Positions 25,616-36,179 of a stretch of DNA of 64,000 nucleotides are shown here, one piece after another. The notes under the pieces were generated by a model. That model saw nothing but the letters and a program-made list of their open reading frames with translations. It was not told the DNA's origin and did not search any database. Both the position numbers and the translations under genes were made by a program. Origin of the DNA: Ruegeria arenilitoris (lineage in GTDB: Bacteria; Pseudomonadota; Alphaproteobacteria; Rhodobacterales; Rhodobacteraceae). Every line of letters begins with the position of its first letter. Position 1 is the first letter of the stretch. The stretch spans positions 62,001 through 126,000 of the forward strand of contig NZ_WPYP01000005.1 in the NCBI RefSeq assembly GCF_013030985.1. The letters are read 5' to 3'.

Positions 25616-27742
25616 ATGAGCCACAACCAGGCGGTCGGTGCATCGCACGACGAACCGAAAATCGAAGGACTTCAACCCGGCGCAAAGCTGTTGCACGGGC
25701 AGTATGAAATCCTGCGTTACCTCAGCAATGGCGGCTTCGGGATCACCTATCTGGCCCGCAACAGTCTGGACCGCGAGGTGGTAATCAAAGAGTGCTTCCC
25801 GGGTGCGCTGTGCCACCGCAACGGCGACTTGGTTGAAGCAACCGATCCTGACCACAAGGACGATCTGCGCGCGATCATCGATCTGTTCATTCAAGAAGCG
25901 CGCAACCACGCGCGCCTGGTCCATCCCAATATCGTCGACGTCCATCAGGTGTTCGAGGACAACGACACAGCCTATATCGCGATGGACTTCATCAAGGGCT
26001 GCGACCTTCTGGATTATGTCGAAAACCCCGACAACAAAACCGGCCCGGATTTCATCGTTCAGGTCACCGAAAAGATGCTGTCGGCGGTGTCGTTCATTCA
26101 CCAGAGCGGCATGCTGCACCGGGACATCTCTCCCGACAACATCCTGATCAATGAAAACGGTGAGCCAGTTCTGATCGACTTTGGCGCCGCGCGCGAACAG
26201 GCCGCAAACCAATCCGCTGCGTTGTTGACCCTGCGGGTGATCAAGGACGGATACTCGCCCCATGAATTCTACGTGCGCGGGGCCGATCAGGGCCCCAGCA
26301 GCGATCTCTATGTGCTGGCCGCCACGTTGTACCACGCCATCAGTGGTGAGCGCCCGATTGACGGCCAGACCCGCCTGAACGCCTTCAACAACAGTCAGGA
26401 AGACCCCTACACTCCGCTGGCCGGTCGGTTCAAAGGCTATCCCGAAGGGTTCCTTGAGGCGATCGACAAGGCGATGGAGGTGCACGTTACCGATCGTCTG
26501 CAAACCGCGCTGGACTGGCTGCGCATGTTCCGTGGCCCGGACGTCATGTTCGATACGTTCGACTACCGCCCGGTCTCGGTCATCGTGGGCATGGACCGCA
26601 AGGATGAAGAAGCCGAAAAGGCCCGGATCAAAGCCGAAAGCGAAAATGCCGAAGCTGTGGTCACTGCCCTGCTGGCCGGAAATGCCGATCTTGCCCTGGG
26701 CAATGAAGACAAAGACGAAAATGGACTCGCTAAGTTCACGCCCAAAGAAGAATCCGCTGTCGCGGTCGATACCGTGGTCAAAAGCGGATCGGGCGGCAGT
26801 GGTAAACTGATTGCCGGCGCAGCTGTCGTCGCGGTCGGTCTGGCCGCGGGCGGATTTTTCCTGATGTCCGGTGACAATTCCGAACCGGCACAGGACGTTG
26901 CAGTTGCGTCAGCACCTGCGGCTCAGGAAACAGAAGAACAGGTGGCAGCAACACAAGAACCTGTCGAGCAGGTCGCCACCACAGAAACCGCGCCGGAACA
27001 GGTTGAGCCGGCCCCAGTTGCAGAAGAACCAACTCAGGCGCCTGTCGAGCAGACACAGGCCGAAGCAACTGATCCGGAAGAGACCCTGACGGCAGAGACC
27101 GTTGCAACTGACCCTGCCCCGGCCGTTTCAACACCCCCGGCAGAAACACAGGTTGCCTTCTCGCATTGGGATGTCGAAATTCCGTTCCAGACGTCCAGAC
27201 GTCGCGCATCGACCGGCAGCATCATTGCCGTGACCGGTGTTGATCCCGCGCAAGACATGTCGGTGATTGGTGACTGGGTCAAACGCGGCGACGCGATTTA
27301 TACCCTGAACGGGAACCCCATTCGCGAAAACACAAGCTTTGCCGCGCAGGTTCTGAACGATCTGGCAATTGATCCTGACGGCTATATCCGCGTGACAGCC
27401 CGCTATCGTCCGCTGGGCAAAACCCTTGCTTTGAACGGGTTGTTGGCCCTGCCCGCCATCCGCGCGATCGGGCTGGAAAACGGCTATGGCTTTACCGTCC
27501 GCAATGAGGATGGTCAGAGCTGGACAACGGTTGTGACCACAGTGCCTGCGGATGCAGCGGGTGATCTGCAGCGGGGCGATGTCCTGGTCTCGGAAGCGCA
27601 GACCGGGGTGGCCATCGACGGGCAGGAAAGCCTGGATGCCATGCTGGACGCTTTGGTCGCGGAAAAACAGTCGCAGGCGCGACTGACCGTGTTGCGCGAT
27701 GGTGCCCAGACGGACGCCGTGATGCAGTTGGCGCAGGAGTAA
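25616..27742 (+). CDS. Transmembrane Ser/Thr protein kinase with PDZ-like C-terminal domains
   Basis: The 708-residue Hanks-type kinase has a glycine-rich loop LSNGGFGITY (36-45), catalytic Lys58 in VVIKE, an HRDISPDN catalytic loop (168-175) with Asp170, and DFG at 188-190. Ser in HRDIS is at the position often held by Lys. After a charged linker a single membrane span lies near 398-416. A Pro/Glu/Ala-rich stretch to about 520 follows, then about 180 residues that read as two PDZ-like modules (VKRGDAIYTLNGNPI and LQRGDVLVSEAQTGV). With the kinase in the cytosol, these modules face the periplasm, where they could sense peptides or partner proteins. FHA and PP2C genes follow directly. Confidence 0.93.
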   Translation: MSHNQAVGASHDEPKIEGLQPGAKLLHGQYEILRYLSNGGFGITYLARNSLDREVVIKECFPGALCHRNGDLVEATDPDHKDDLRAIIDLFIQEARNHARLVHPNIVDVHQVFEDNDTAYIAMDFIKGCDLLDYVENPDNKTGPDFIVQVTEKMLSAVSFIHQSGMLHRDISPDNILINENGEPVLIDFGAAREQAANQSAALLTLRVIKDGYSPHEFYVRGADQGPSSDLYVLAATLYHAISGERPIDGQTRLNAFNNSQEDPYTPLAGRFKGYPEGFLEAIDKAMEVHVTDRLQTALDWLRMFRGPDVMFDTFDYRPVSVIVGMDRKDEEAEKARIKAESENAEAVVTALLAGNADLALGNEDKDENGLAKFTPKEESAVAVDTVVKSGSGGSGKLIAGAAVVAVGLAAGGFFLMSGDNSEPAQDVAVASAPAAQETEEQVAATQEPVEQVATTETAPEQVEPAPVAEEPTQAPVEQTQAEATDPEETLTAETVATDPAPAVSTPPAETQVAFSHWDVEIPFQTSRRRASTGSIIAVTGVDPAQDMSVIGDWVKRGDAIYTLNGNPIRENTSFAAQVLNDLAIDPDGYIRVTARYRPLGKTLALNGLLALPAIRAIGLENGYGFTVRNEDGQSWTTVVTTVPADAAGDLQRGDVLVSEAQTGVAIDGQESLDAMLDALVAEKQSQARLTVLRDGAQTDAVMQLAQE

Positions 27743-27948
27743 TCTGACCGGTCGCACGTGGTCTGCCGCATTGTGAAAGCTGAGGGTGGCGCCCGGAAAT
27801 CCGCCACCCTGACGGGGACCGGCCCGTCGCGGCAGATAAAATTTGGTTTGGTTTCCGGATCAAAAGTGCCGTTGTGCCGATGCGCGCAGAGGTGAATAGC
27901 AGCCCGCAAGACGCAGGTTCTGTGAAAGAAAGCAAAGGTATCGACATC

Positions 27949-28968
27949 ATGTTCAAATACAAAAGCCCTCTTAGCCGGCTGCTTGAAGGTGCCGGAAAAG
28001 CCAAGGAACCCGAAGCAGAAACCGAGGTAGAAGAAACCGCCGCACCTGAGGCTGAAGCGCCTCAGCCGATTGCGGATTTCAACGCGCTACGCGCGGCTTT
28101 GGGCGGTGGCAACATGTCTTCGGAAAGCTACGAAGACAGTGATGATCTGATCCCCGAAGAAGAGATGCCCGAGTTTTCGGAAGAAGCGACCGACGAAGAA
28201 GCGACCGACGACGCAGAAGACGAGGTCATCGTGGCCGCGGTCGTCGCGGAAGCCCAGGACAATATTTTCGAAGCGCCCGAAGCTCAATCCGAACCGGAAG
28301 AGCCGGTCGTGACCCTGCACGTCGCCACCGAGGAAGACGTTGCCGCGGAACAGCCTGCTCAGGAAGAGCAGGTTGTCGAGGTGGTCGTCGAAACCGTTGA
28401 ACTGACTCAGCCCGAACCTGTGGCACAGCCCGAACCGGTGGCACAGGCCGAGCCCGCCCCAGAAGTTCAGCCGGAACCGCAACAACCGGTCGCGGCGCCT
28501 GCGGCGGATGACCGTCGTGGTCGCGTCAAGACCACCTTCCTGGGGTTCGAACGTGCGGATACCCATGTTCAGGACCTGATGGAAAGCTCGGAACCGATCG
28601 CCAAGACCGAAACCGCGCAAGAGACCTTCCCGGTCGGCTGGCTGGTTGTCACCTCTGGCCCGGGCCGGGGTGCATGCATCACGCTGACCGAAGGCCTGAT
28701 GCAGATTGGTCGCAACGATGATCAGGCCATTCAGCTGGACTTTGGCGACACCGGAATTTCGCGCAGCAACCATGCGGTGATCGCCTATGACCCCGAAGAT
28801 CGCAAATGCTATCTGGGTCACGGCGGCAAGGCCAATCTGGTACGCCTGAACGGCAAACCGGTTCTCAGCACCGTTGCGCTGTCCAGCGGCGACCTGATCC
28901 GCATCAGCGAAACCTCGATCCGTTTTGCCGCCTTCTGCGATGACGGCTTTGATTGGCGGGATGCCTGA
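27949..28968 (+). CDS. FHA domain protein with acidic N-terminal region
   Basis: The protein has 339 residues from the ATG at 27949, which has AAAGG upstream; an in-frame ATG at 27874 lacks one. Residues 15-185 are acidic and Pro/Glu/Gln-rich, with QPEPVAQ repeats, and probably disordered. The FHA domain spans about 230-330 and keeps the phosphothreonine-binding residues: IGRN (253-256) and SRSNH (271-275), then NG near 311. A KTTFLGFE segment (194-201) just before it could be a phosphorylated docking motif for its own or another FHA domain. It is expected to bind phosphothreonine made by the upstream kinase and link it to the GTPases, which is inference from position. Confidence 0.9.
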   Translation: MFKYKSPLSRLLEGAGKAKEPEAETEVEETAAPEAEAPQPIADFNALRAALGGGNMSSESYEDSDDLIPEEEMPEFSEEATDEEATDDAEDEVIVAAVVAEAQDNIFEAPEAQSEPEEPVVTLHVATEEDVAAEQPAQEEQVVEVVVETVELTQPEPVAQPEPVAQAEPAPEVQPEPQQPVAAPAADDRRGRVKTTFLGFERADTHVQDLMESSEPIAKTETAQETFPVGWLVVTSGPGRGACITLTEGLMQIGRNDDQAIQLDFGDTGISRSNHAVIAYDPEDRKCYLGHGGKANLVRLNGKPVLSTVALSSGDLIRISETSIRFAAFCDDGFDWRDA

Positions 28969-28971
28969 TAG

Positions 28972-29757
28972 ATGCTGGCAACTCCGGCATATGATATTGC
29001 ACTGATCCTGGATCAGGGTCAGCGCGAGACGCAGGAAGACGCGATTGCCGCACGTATGTTCGATGCAGCGGATGCAGGCTATGTCGTGATTGCGGACGGT
29101 ATGGGTGGCCACGCGGCGGGCGAGGTTGCCTCGGAACTCGTGGTTGCGGCTTGGCGCGAGTCCCTGGACGCCGAGCTTGAGAATACCCCGCTATCCGAAG
29201 CGGCAGTGGCCGACGCGCTGCCTCTGGCCGCCATGCAAGCCAACGCTTTGATCGCGGCGCATTGCGAGGGCAAAGGCGACAAGTTCAACATGGGGTCGAC
29301 CCTGCTGGGGCTGCTGTTGCTTGGTCACCGCGCATTGTGGATCTCGATTGGTGACAGCCCCTTGTACCTGTTCCGCGACGGGGTTCTGCGCCAGATCAAC
29401 GAAGATCACTCGATGGCTCCGGTGATCGACGCGCAGGTGACTGAAGGCAAATTGACCGAGGCCGAAGCACAGGCGCATCCCGACCGTAACCAGCTGACCT
29501 CGGTCATCATGGGGGCTGCAATCCCCAAGGTCGATTGCCCCGAAACGCCGCTGGAGCTGACCGCATCAGATGTGCTGATCCTGGGCAGTGACGGGCTGCA
29601 GTATCTCAGCGACGCTGAAATTCAGGACATCGTCCAAAGCAATTCGAACGCCTGGGCACAGGACATCGCCGACGCGCTGTGGCAGGCCCTTCGGGCCAAA
29701 GGCGATCCGGATCAGGACAATGCCTCGATCGGCGTTGTGAAACTTACAAAAAACTAA
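28972..29757 (+). CDS. PP2C-family Ser/Thr protein phosphatase
   Basis: The 261-residue protein has the usual length of a stand-alone bacterial PP2C. Metal-binding and catalytic motifs are visible: RETQEDAI near residue 19 (the conserved R and ED), VIADGMGGHAAGE (42-54), GSTLLGLLLLG and ISIGDSPLYLFRDG near 105-130, and ILGSDGL near 200. A late DQDNASI segment near 248 supplies the last metal aspartate. It needs Mn2+ or Mg2+ and should reverse the action of the adjacent kinase. Its ATG is 3 nt after the FHA stop, so the kinase, FHA and phosphatase form one signalling unit. Confidence 0.93.
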   Translation: MLATPAYDIALILDQGQRETQEDAIAARMFDAADAGYVVIADGMGGHAAGEVASELVVAAWRESLDAELENTPLSEAAVADALPLAAMQANALIAAHCEGKGDKFNMGSTLLGLLLLGHRALWISIGDSPLYLFRDGVLRQINEDHSMAPVIDAQVTEGKLTEAEAQAHPDRNQLTSVIMGAAIPKVDCPETPLELTASDVLILGSDGLQYLSDAEIQDIVQSNSNAWAQDIADALWQALRAKGDPDQDNASIGVVKLTKN

Positions 29758-29779
29758 CCAAGGCAAAGCTACAGGACCC

Positions 29780-31042
29780 ATGAAACCTCATCTGTTCATC
29801 TCCAGCCTGGCACTAGCTGCCGCGGCCGGTACCGCCTCGGCGCAAGAGGCATGCTCGACCTACGAAATCCAACGCGGCGACAGCCTGCGCGAGTTGACGA
29901 TCGAAGTGTATTCGACCGAGGATTTCCGTATCATCTTTGACGCCAACCGCGACGTGATCGGCAACAACCCGAACATCATCCGCGTGGGCGACGTCCTGAC
30001 CCTGCCCTGTCTTGAGGATATCGGACGTGCCCCGGCTGAACCGCAGACAGAAGCCGAAGCGATGGCCGCTGACATGGCGGCGGAACTGGTAAAGGCCGCC
30101 GAAAGGCGAGCCGCCAAGGCAATCGCCGATGCCGAAGCCCGCGTAGCAGAGGCCGAAGCCGAAGCCAAAAAGGCCAGCGAAGAAGCCGTGATCGCGGCCA
30201 AGGCCGAGGCCAAAAAAGAGATCGAAGCCGCCCGTGCCGAGGGGGCCGCCCTGATCCGCAACGCGGATGAGGGTGAGCGTCCGGAAATTCGGGACCGCCA
30301 GTTGCTGCTGATTACCGGCGGCGACTATGCGCCTTTCACCGACGAGGCCCTGCCTAATCGTGGCCTTTACACCAATCTGGTGGAAACCGCGATGCTGCGT
30401 GCCGCGCCCGAGCAAAGCTACAAGATCCAGTTCGTCAACGATTGGTCCTCGCATCTGGACCTGTTGATGCCGACTCTGGCCTTTGACGCCACATTCCCCT
30501 GGTCGCGCCCGAATTGCGAAGAGGCCGCAACACTGTCCGACAAGGACCGCGCGCGTTGTGAAACCTACAACTTCTCGAACCCGTTCTACGAGGTTGTGGA
30601 CACGTTCTTTGCCCGCGAAGGCTCGGGCTATGAACAGACCCTGACCTATGCCGACTTTGCCGGCACCACGATCTGCCGCCCCGAAGGCTGGTCACTGTCG
30701 CATATGGACACGGTCGGCCTTTACGAGCCGGCGATCACTCTGATGCGCCCCGTTTCACCGGATGACTGCTTTCACGCGGTCATGGAAGGTACGGCCGACA
30801 TCGTGGCAATCGAAGCCCATCTTGCGGTCGAAGCAATTGGTCGACTGGGATACGAGCACCGCATTATCGAAAACCCCAACCTGGCGGCCATAAAGTCGCT
30901 TAACGTCATGACCCACAAAGATAATCCGGATGGGGAAGCGATCCTTGAGACGCTCAACCAGGGTCTGGCGATCATGCAGCAATCTGGAGAGTGGCGAGAC
31001 ATCGTTTCAACCGCTCTGCGTCATCAAATGGAAAATGGCTAA
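29780..31042 (+). CDS. Secreted LysM protein with coiled coil and solute-binding domain
   Basis: The 420-residue protein has four parts. A Sec signal peptide (1-21, TASAQ) is followed by a LysM domain (about 25-75, YEIQRGDSLRELTIEVY to RVGDVLTLPC), which binds peptidoglycan glycan. An Ala/Glu-rich coiled coil spans about 85-165, and a family-3-like solute-binding domain covers about 175-415 (LLITGGDYAPFTDEALPNRG at its start). No permease or ATPase gene of a matching importer is near, so it is likely a wall-anchored sensor rather than a transport component. It follows the phosphatase by 22 nt and is a strong candidate for giving input to the kinase's periplasmic domain. Confidence 0.88.
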   Translation: MKPHLFISSLALAAAAGTASAQEACSTYEIQRGDSLRELTIEVYSTEDFRIIFDANRDVIGNNPNIIRVGDVLTLPCLEDIGRAPAEPQTEAEAMAADMAAELVKAAERRAAKAIADAEARVAEAEAEAKKASEEAVIAAKAEAKKEIEAARAEGAALIRNADEGERPEIRDRQLLLITGGDYAPFTDEALPNRGLYTNLVETAMLRAAPEQSYKIQFVNDWSSHLDLLMPTLAFDATFPWSRPNCEEAATLSDKDRARCETYNFSNPFYEVVDTFFAREGSGYEQTLTYADFAGTTICRPEGWSLSHMDTVGLYEPAITLMRPVSPDDCFHAVMEGTADIVAIEAHLAVEAIGRLGYEHRIIENPNLAAIKSLNVMTHKDNPDGEAILETLNQGLAIMQQSGEWRDIVSTALRHQMENG

Positions 31043-31087
31043 GGCCCCAACCGGCCTGACAACAATAAATGTCTGGAGGAAGTGGAC

Positions 31088-32197
31088 ATGTTAGAATTCA
31101 ACCTGAAGAAAGTCGTGATGTCGGCCACCGCCGTCACTGCCCTTAGCGCCGGAGCCGCGGCCGCACAGGAAGCCTGTACAAACTATACTGTCGAGGACGG
31201 CGATACGATGGCCACCATCGCGATCGCGGCTTATGGCACCTCGAACTATCAGCCGATCTTCAACGCGAACCGCAATGTCATCACCAACCCGAACGATCTG
31301 GCGCCCGGTCTTGTACTGGCCCTGCCCTGTGAAGACGGCAGCTTGCCGAATGGTCAGTCCGCTCAGGAAATCATCGCGGCCGAAGAAGCACGCGCGGCCA
31401 GTGTCAAACGTTCCAGCGTCTATCAGCCGCCGATCAAGCTGGTGACTGGTAACGGCTGGGCGCCGTTCGCCGATGAATCACTGAATGGCGGCGGTGCAAT
31501 CACCCGTTTGGGCACTACCGCGCTGCAGCGTGGCGGCAACGCGCGTGACTATTCGGTCAGCTTCGTGGACGACTGGAACTCGCACCTGGAAACACTGCTG
31601 CCTTTGGGCGCATTTGACGTGTCGATGGCGTGGAATATGCCGGACTGCACCAACCGCACTTATGAGTGGTCATGGGAAACCGAAGTGCGCTGCACCCAGT
31701 TCGACGCATCCGTGCCAGTTTATGATATCGTTGTGGGTTTCTACACCCTGCCAGAAAGCGAATACGCAAACGCCACCACGTTCACGCAATTGGAAGGCGC
31801 AACAATCTGCCGTATGGATGGATGGTTCATCCACGACCTCGAACAAGAAGGTCTGCACAACGGCGACAGCATGACCCTGATGCAGCCGATCACTGCGCGT
31901 GAGTGCCTTGACGCAGTTCTGACCGGCACCGCTGACGTTGCAACCTTCGAGGTTCAGCTGTTCTCGGACACCATGGTGGAAATGGGCCTTACCTCGAACG
32001 ATCTGGTGGAAAACCCGTTTGTGACTTCGCTGTCCTCACTGCGTTTCATCAGCCACCGCAGCAATCCGTTCGGAAAACAATATCTGGCGATGCTGAACAA
32101 AGGCCTGAACGAGATGCGCGAATCCGGCGAATGGTACGCCATCGTTTCGGACACGCTGCGTGAGCACAATGAAAAGCTGATGGCAGCGTCGAACTGA
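31088..32197 (+). CDS. Secreted LysM protein with solute-binding domain (paralogue)
   Basis: The protein has 369 residues from the ATG at 31088, for which GGAGG at 31075-31079 is well placed; an in-frame GTG at 31082 is too close to it. A signal peptide (about 1-26) is followed by a LysM domain (YTVEDGDTMATIAIAAYG to LVLALPCEDG) and a family-3-like solute-binding domain (from VTGNGWAPFADESLNGGG). It parallels the preceding protein in order and in motifs (NDWSSHLDLLMP versus DDWNSHLETLLP) but lacks the coiled coil. The pair probably arose by tandem duplication. The gene ends the cluster and is followed by a strong terminator. Confidence 0.88.
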   Translation: MLEFNLKKVVMSATAVTALSAGAAAAQEACTNYTVEDGDTMATIAIAAYGTSNYQPIFNANRNVITNPNDLAPGLVLALPCEDGSLPNGQSAQEIIAAEEARAASVKRSSVYQPPIKLVTGNGWAPFADESLNGGGAITRLGTTALQRGGNARDYSVSFVDDWNSHLETLLPLGAFDVSMAWNMPDCTNRTYEWSWETEVRCTQFDASVPVYDIVVGFYTLPESEYANATTFTQLEGATICRMDGWFIHDLEQEGLHNGDSMTLMQPITARECLDAVLTGTADVATFEVQLFSDTMVEMGLTSNDLVENPFVTSLSSLRFISHRSNPFGKQYLAMLNKGLNEMRESGEWYAIVSDTLREHNEKLMAASN

Positions 32198-32222
32198 TCC
32201 CACGGTTTGACTAACTACCAAT

Positions 32223-32250
32223 GGGCTGGTCTCAGGACCGGCCCTTTTTT
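32223..32250 (+). terminator. Rho-independent terminator of the GTPase/kinase cluster
   Basis: A 9-bp GC-rich stem (32223-32231 with 32236-32244, one G-T wobble) has a four-base loop TCAG and is followed by six T residues. It lies 25 bases after the last gene of the cluster. Confidence 0.9.
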
Positions 32251-32374
32251 GTCCTGAGCTCGCTGTTCCCCCGAACTGACCAAAGCACCTACGGGAAACC
32301 CCCAATACCCAGCTGCGCTGGAAGTGATATTCTATAAGCAACTAACCGGTGAGGCTTTGCCTCTCCACTCACTC

Positions 32375-32409
32375 AAAAAGGGGCTGACTTTGGGGGTCAG
32401 CCCCTTTTT
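32375..32409. terminator. Bidirectional hairpin terminator
   Basis: A perfect 14-bp stem (AAAAAGGGGCTGAC with GTCAGCCCCTTTTT, seven-base loop) gives an A-run on one side and a T-run on the other. It could stop transcription from both strands between the GTPase/kinase cluster and icd. Confidence 0.85.
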
Positions 32410-32433
32410 CTATTCAACACTCTGATCTAAAGC

Positions 32434-32461
32434 AAAAAAGGCCACGCCCAAAGGCGTGGCC
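32434..32461 (-). terminator. Rho-independent terminator of icd
   Basis: On the minus strand a perfect 9-bp stem GGCCACGCC/GGCGTGGCC with loop TTTG is followed by six T residues, 9 bases after the icd stop codon. Confidence 0.9.
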
Positions 32462-32469
32462 CTGCTTGA

Positions 32470-34683
<2,214 letters not shown>

Positions 34684-34921
34684 ATTCTTTTACCTTTTTT
34701 AAGCCTTTCGGGGCGTGCGATCCAAGAGTGTGCCACGTATTCGTGGCTGCGGATGGGGCGCGAGAATCCTACCGCCCCAAGGGTGACTCTGATTTGACAG
34801 GGCCTCCCTTAAAACAGGTTGCGTTTCGGATCAATCCTCTAGTGGGGGCGCAAATTGACACGGGCGTACAGATTGCTTGCGCTTTCAGAGCGTACAGAGG
34901 CTCCGACGTCGCGTTTTGTTT

Positions 34922-36079
34922 CTAATGATTTGTCTTGTGCATCCGAAAATGGGAAGTTTCCGGAAAACGGTCGGACCTGTTCTTTGCTTCGAAATATCTG
35001 GTGTGAACTTCTGTTCGGTAGGATTGGGAGCGATTGTACTCTTCGTGATCAACATGCTCCAAAACAAGTTCAACTTGCTTCAACAAAAATTTCTTCCCGA
35101 GATCGCCTGCGTTATCCAAGTACAGATCAAGCTCCTGCATTGCCAAGTCGCGGCAATCAACAACGTCAAAGTGCAATGCTGCTATCAGACGGGCATTTTC
35201 TTTTGCAAGGACAGAGAGTTCATACTTTAAGCTAAGCAATAACGGCAGCCTACCATTATACGACTCTCTCAACTCTTCCGCCCATTCGTCGATAGCCAGT
35301 TCTCTAATAATCTTTTTGCCTGTTTCCTCATCGCCTATTTGAAGGTGTACCCATGCAAAAACAAGTGGGGCGTCCGCGTTTCCAATTGCTTTGGTATATT
35401 CACCGGCGGCCAGCAAAGCGGCATCAAGATCAGGCGCTTTCGTCATATGAATGAACATTATGGAATAGTGCACCCAGCTTTGATCCGGCCATCTTTCCTT
35501 GGCGCGTTCAAGAAAGTCGTAGAGGCGCTGCAACCCTCCGGTTTCATAATGCGCTTTCAACAAGTTTTCTCGGGCAACAGTGTTGTCGGGATCGACATCC
35601 AGAACTTTTTCGGTCGCCCTGATGGCAGCTTCAATGTCGCCACGGCTGATTTCAATTCTGGCTACGTTAAACAGACTGACTTCGTTTTCGGGATCAAGTT
35701 TCAGTGCTTTGGCATTGTCCTGCTCAGCGCGCTCCAATTCACCTATTTTGATGAAAGCAAAAGCCCTAGCCGTGAGGGCTAGACCAGAGTCCGGCTTGAT
35801 CTCAAGAGCTTCGGTATAATCCTGAGTTGCCGCTGCATGCTGGTCGACGACGAGGCTCGCCGTCCCTCGATGGAGCAAAATACTAAACCGGTCGTCCTCT
35901 GAAAGATCATCCGTTTTTAGCAGCTGCGAACAGGCTTCGTAAGCCTCCGAAGGAGCCTCTTCATGTTCCTTGCACTCATTCATAAGAGCATTCGCTTTGG
36001 TTGACTCGTCGGCCCCTGCGCTAAGCGCGAAGCCCAAAGAAGCCACTGCTACGACCGCTACGGTAAAACGAAATCTCAC
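34922..36079 (-). CDS. Secreted tetratricopeptide-repeat protein
   Basis: The 385-residue protein has a signal peptide (1-23, SAGADE) and several TPR units over about residues 55-230, with the consensus visible in ALEIKPDSGLALTARAFAF, ALKLDPENEVSLFNVARIE and VLDVDPDNTVARENLLKAH. The C-terminal third is helical but not clearly TPR. TPR proteins are scaffolds, and no enzymatic motif is present. Codon use is visibly more AT-rich than in icd or the following operon, with many codons ending in A or T, and the flanks are also AT-richer, which suggests acquisition from elsewhere. No neighbour reveals its role. Confidence 0.85.
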   Translation of the reverse strand: MRFRFTVAVVAVASLGFALSAGADESTKANALMNECKEHEEAPSEAYEACSQLLKTDDLSEDDRFSILLHRGTASLVVDQHAAATQDYTEALEIKPDSGLALTARAFAFIKIGELERAEQDNAKALKLDPENEVSLFNVARIEISRGDIEAAIRATEKVLDVDPDNTVARENLLKAHYETGGLQRLYDFLERAKERWPDQSWVHYSIMFIHMTKAPDLDAALLAAGEYTKAIGNADAPLVFAWVHLQIGDEETGKKIIRELAIDEWAEELRESYNGRLPLLLSLKYELSVLAKENARLIAALHFDVVDCRDLAMQELDLYLDNAGDLGKKFLLKQVELVLEHVDHEEYNRSQSYRTEVHTRYFEAKNRSDRFPETSHFRMHKTNH

Positions 36080-36179
36080 TGAACCCCAAAGCCCTTCATA
36101 TTCAACTTACAGTAGCAATACAGAGGTGGGCACAAAAGCGAGTTTGGTCAAGCAGTTGCTCTAAATCCTGAACTGTGGG

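Noticed and set aside
16385..32197. Interpretation of the kinase/FHA/PP2C genes as a type VI secretion control block
   Set aside because: No Tss structural gene, Hcp or VgrG occurs in the window, and the neighbours are GTPases and LysM proteins.
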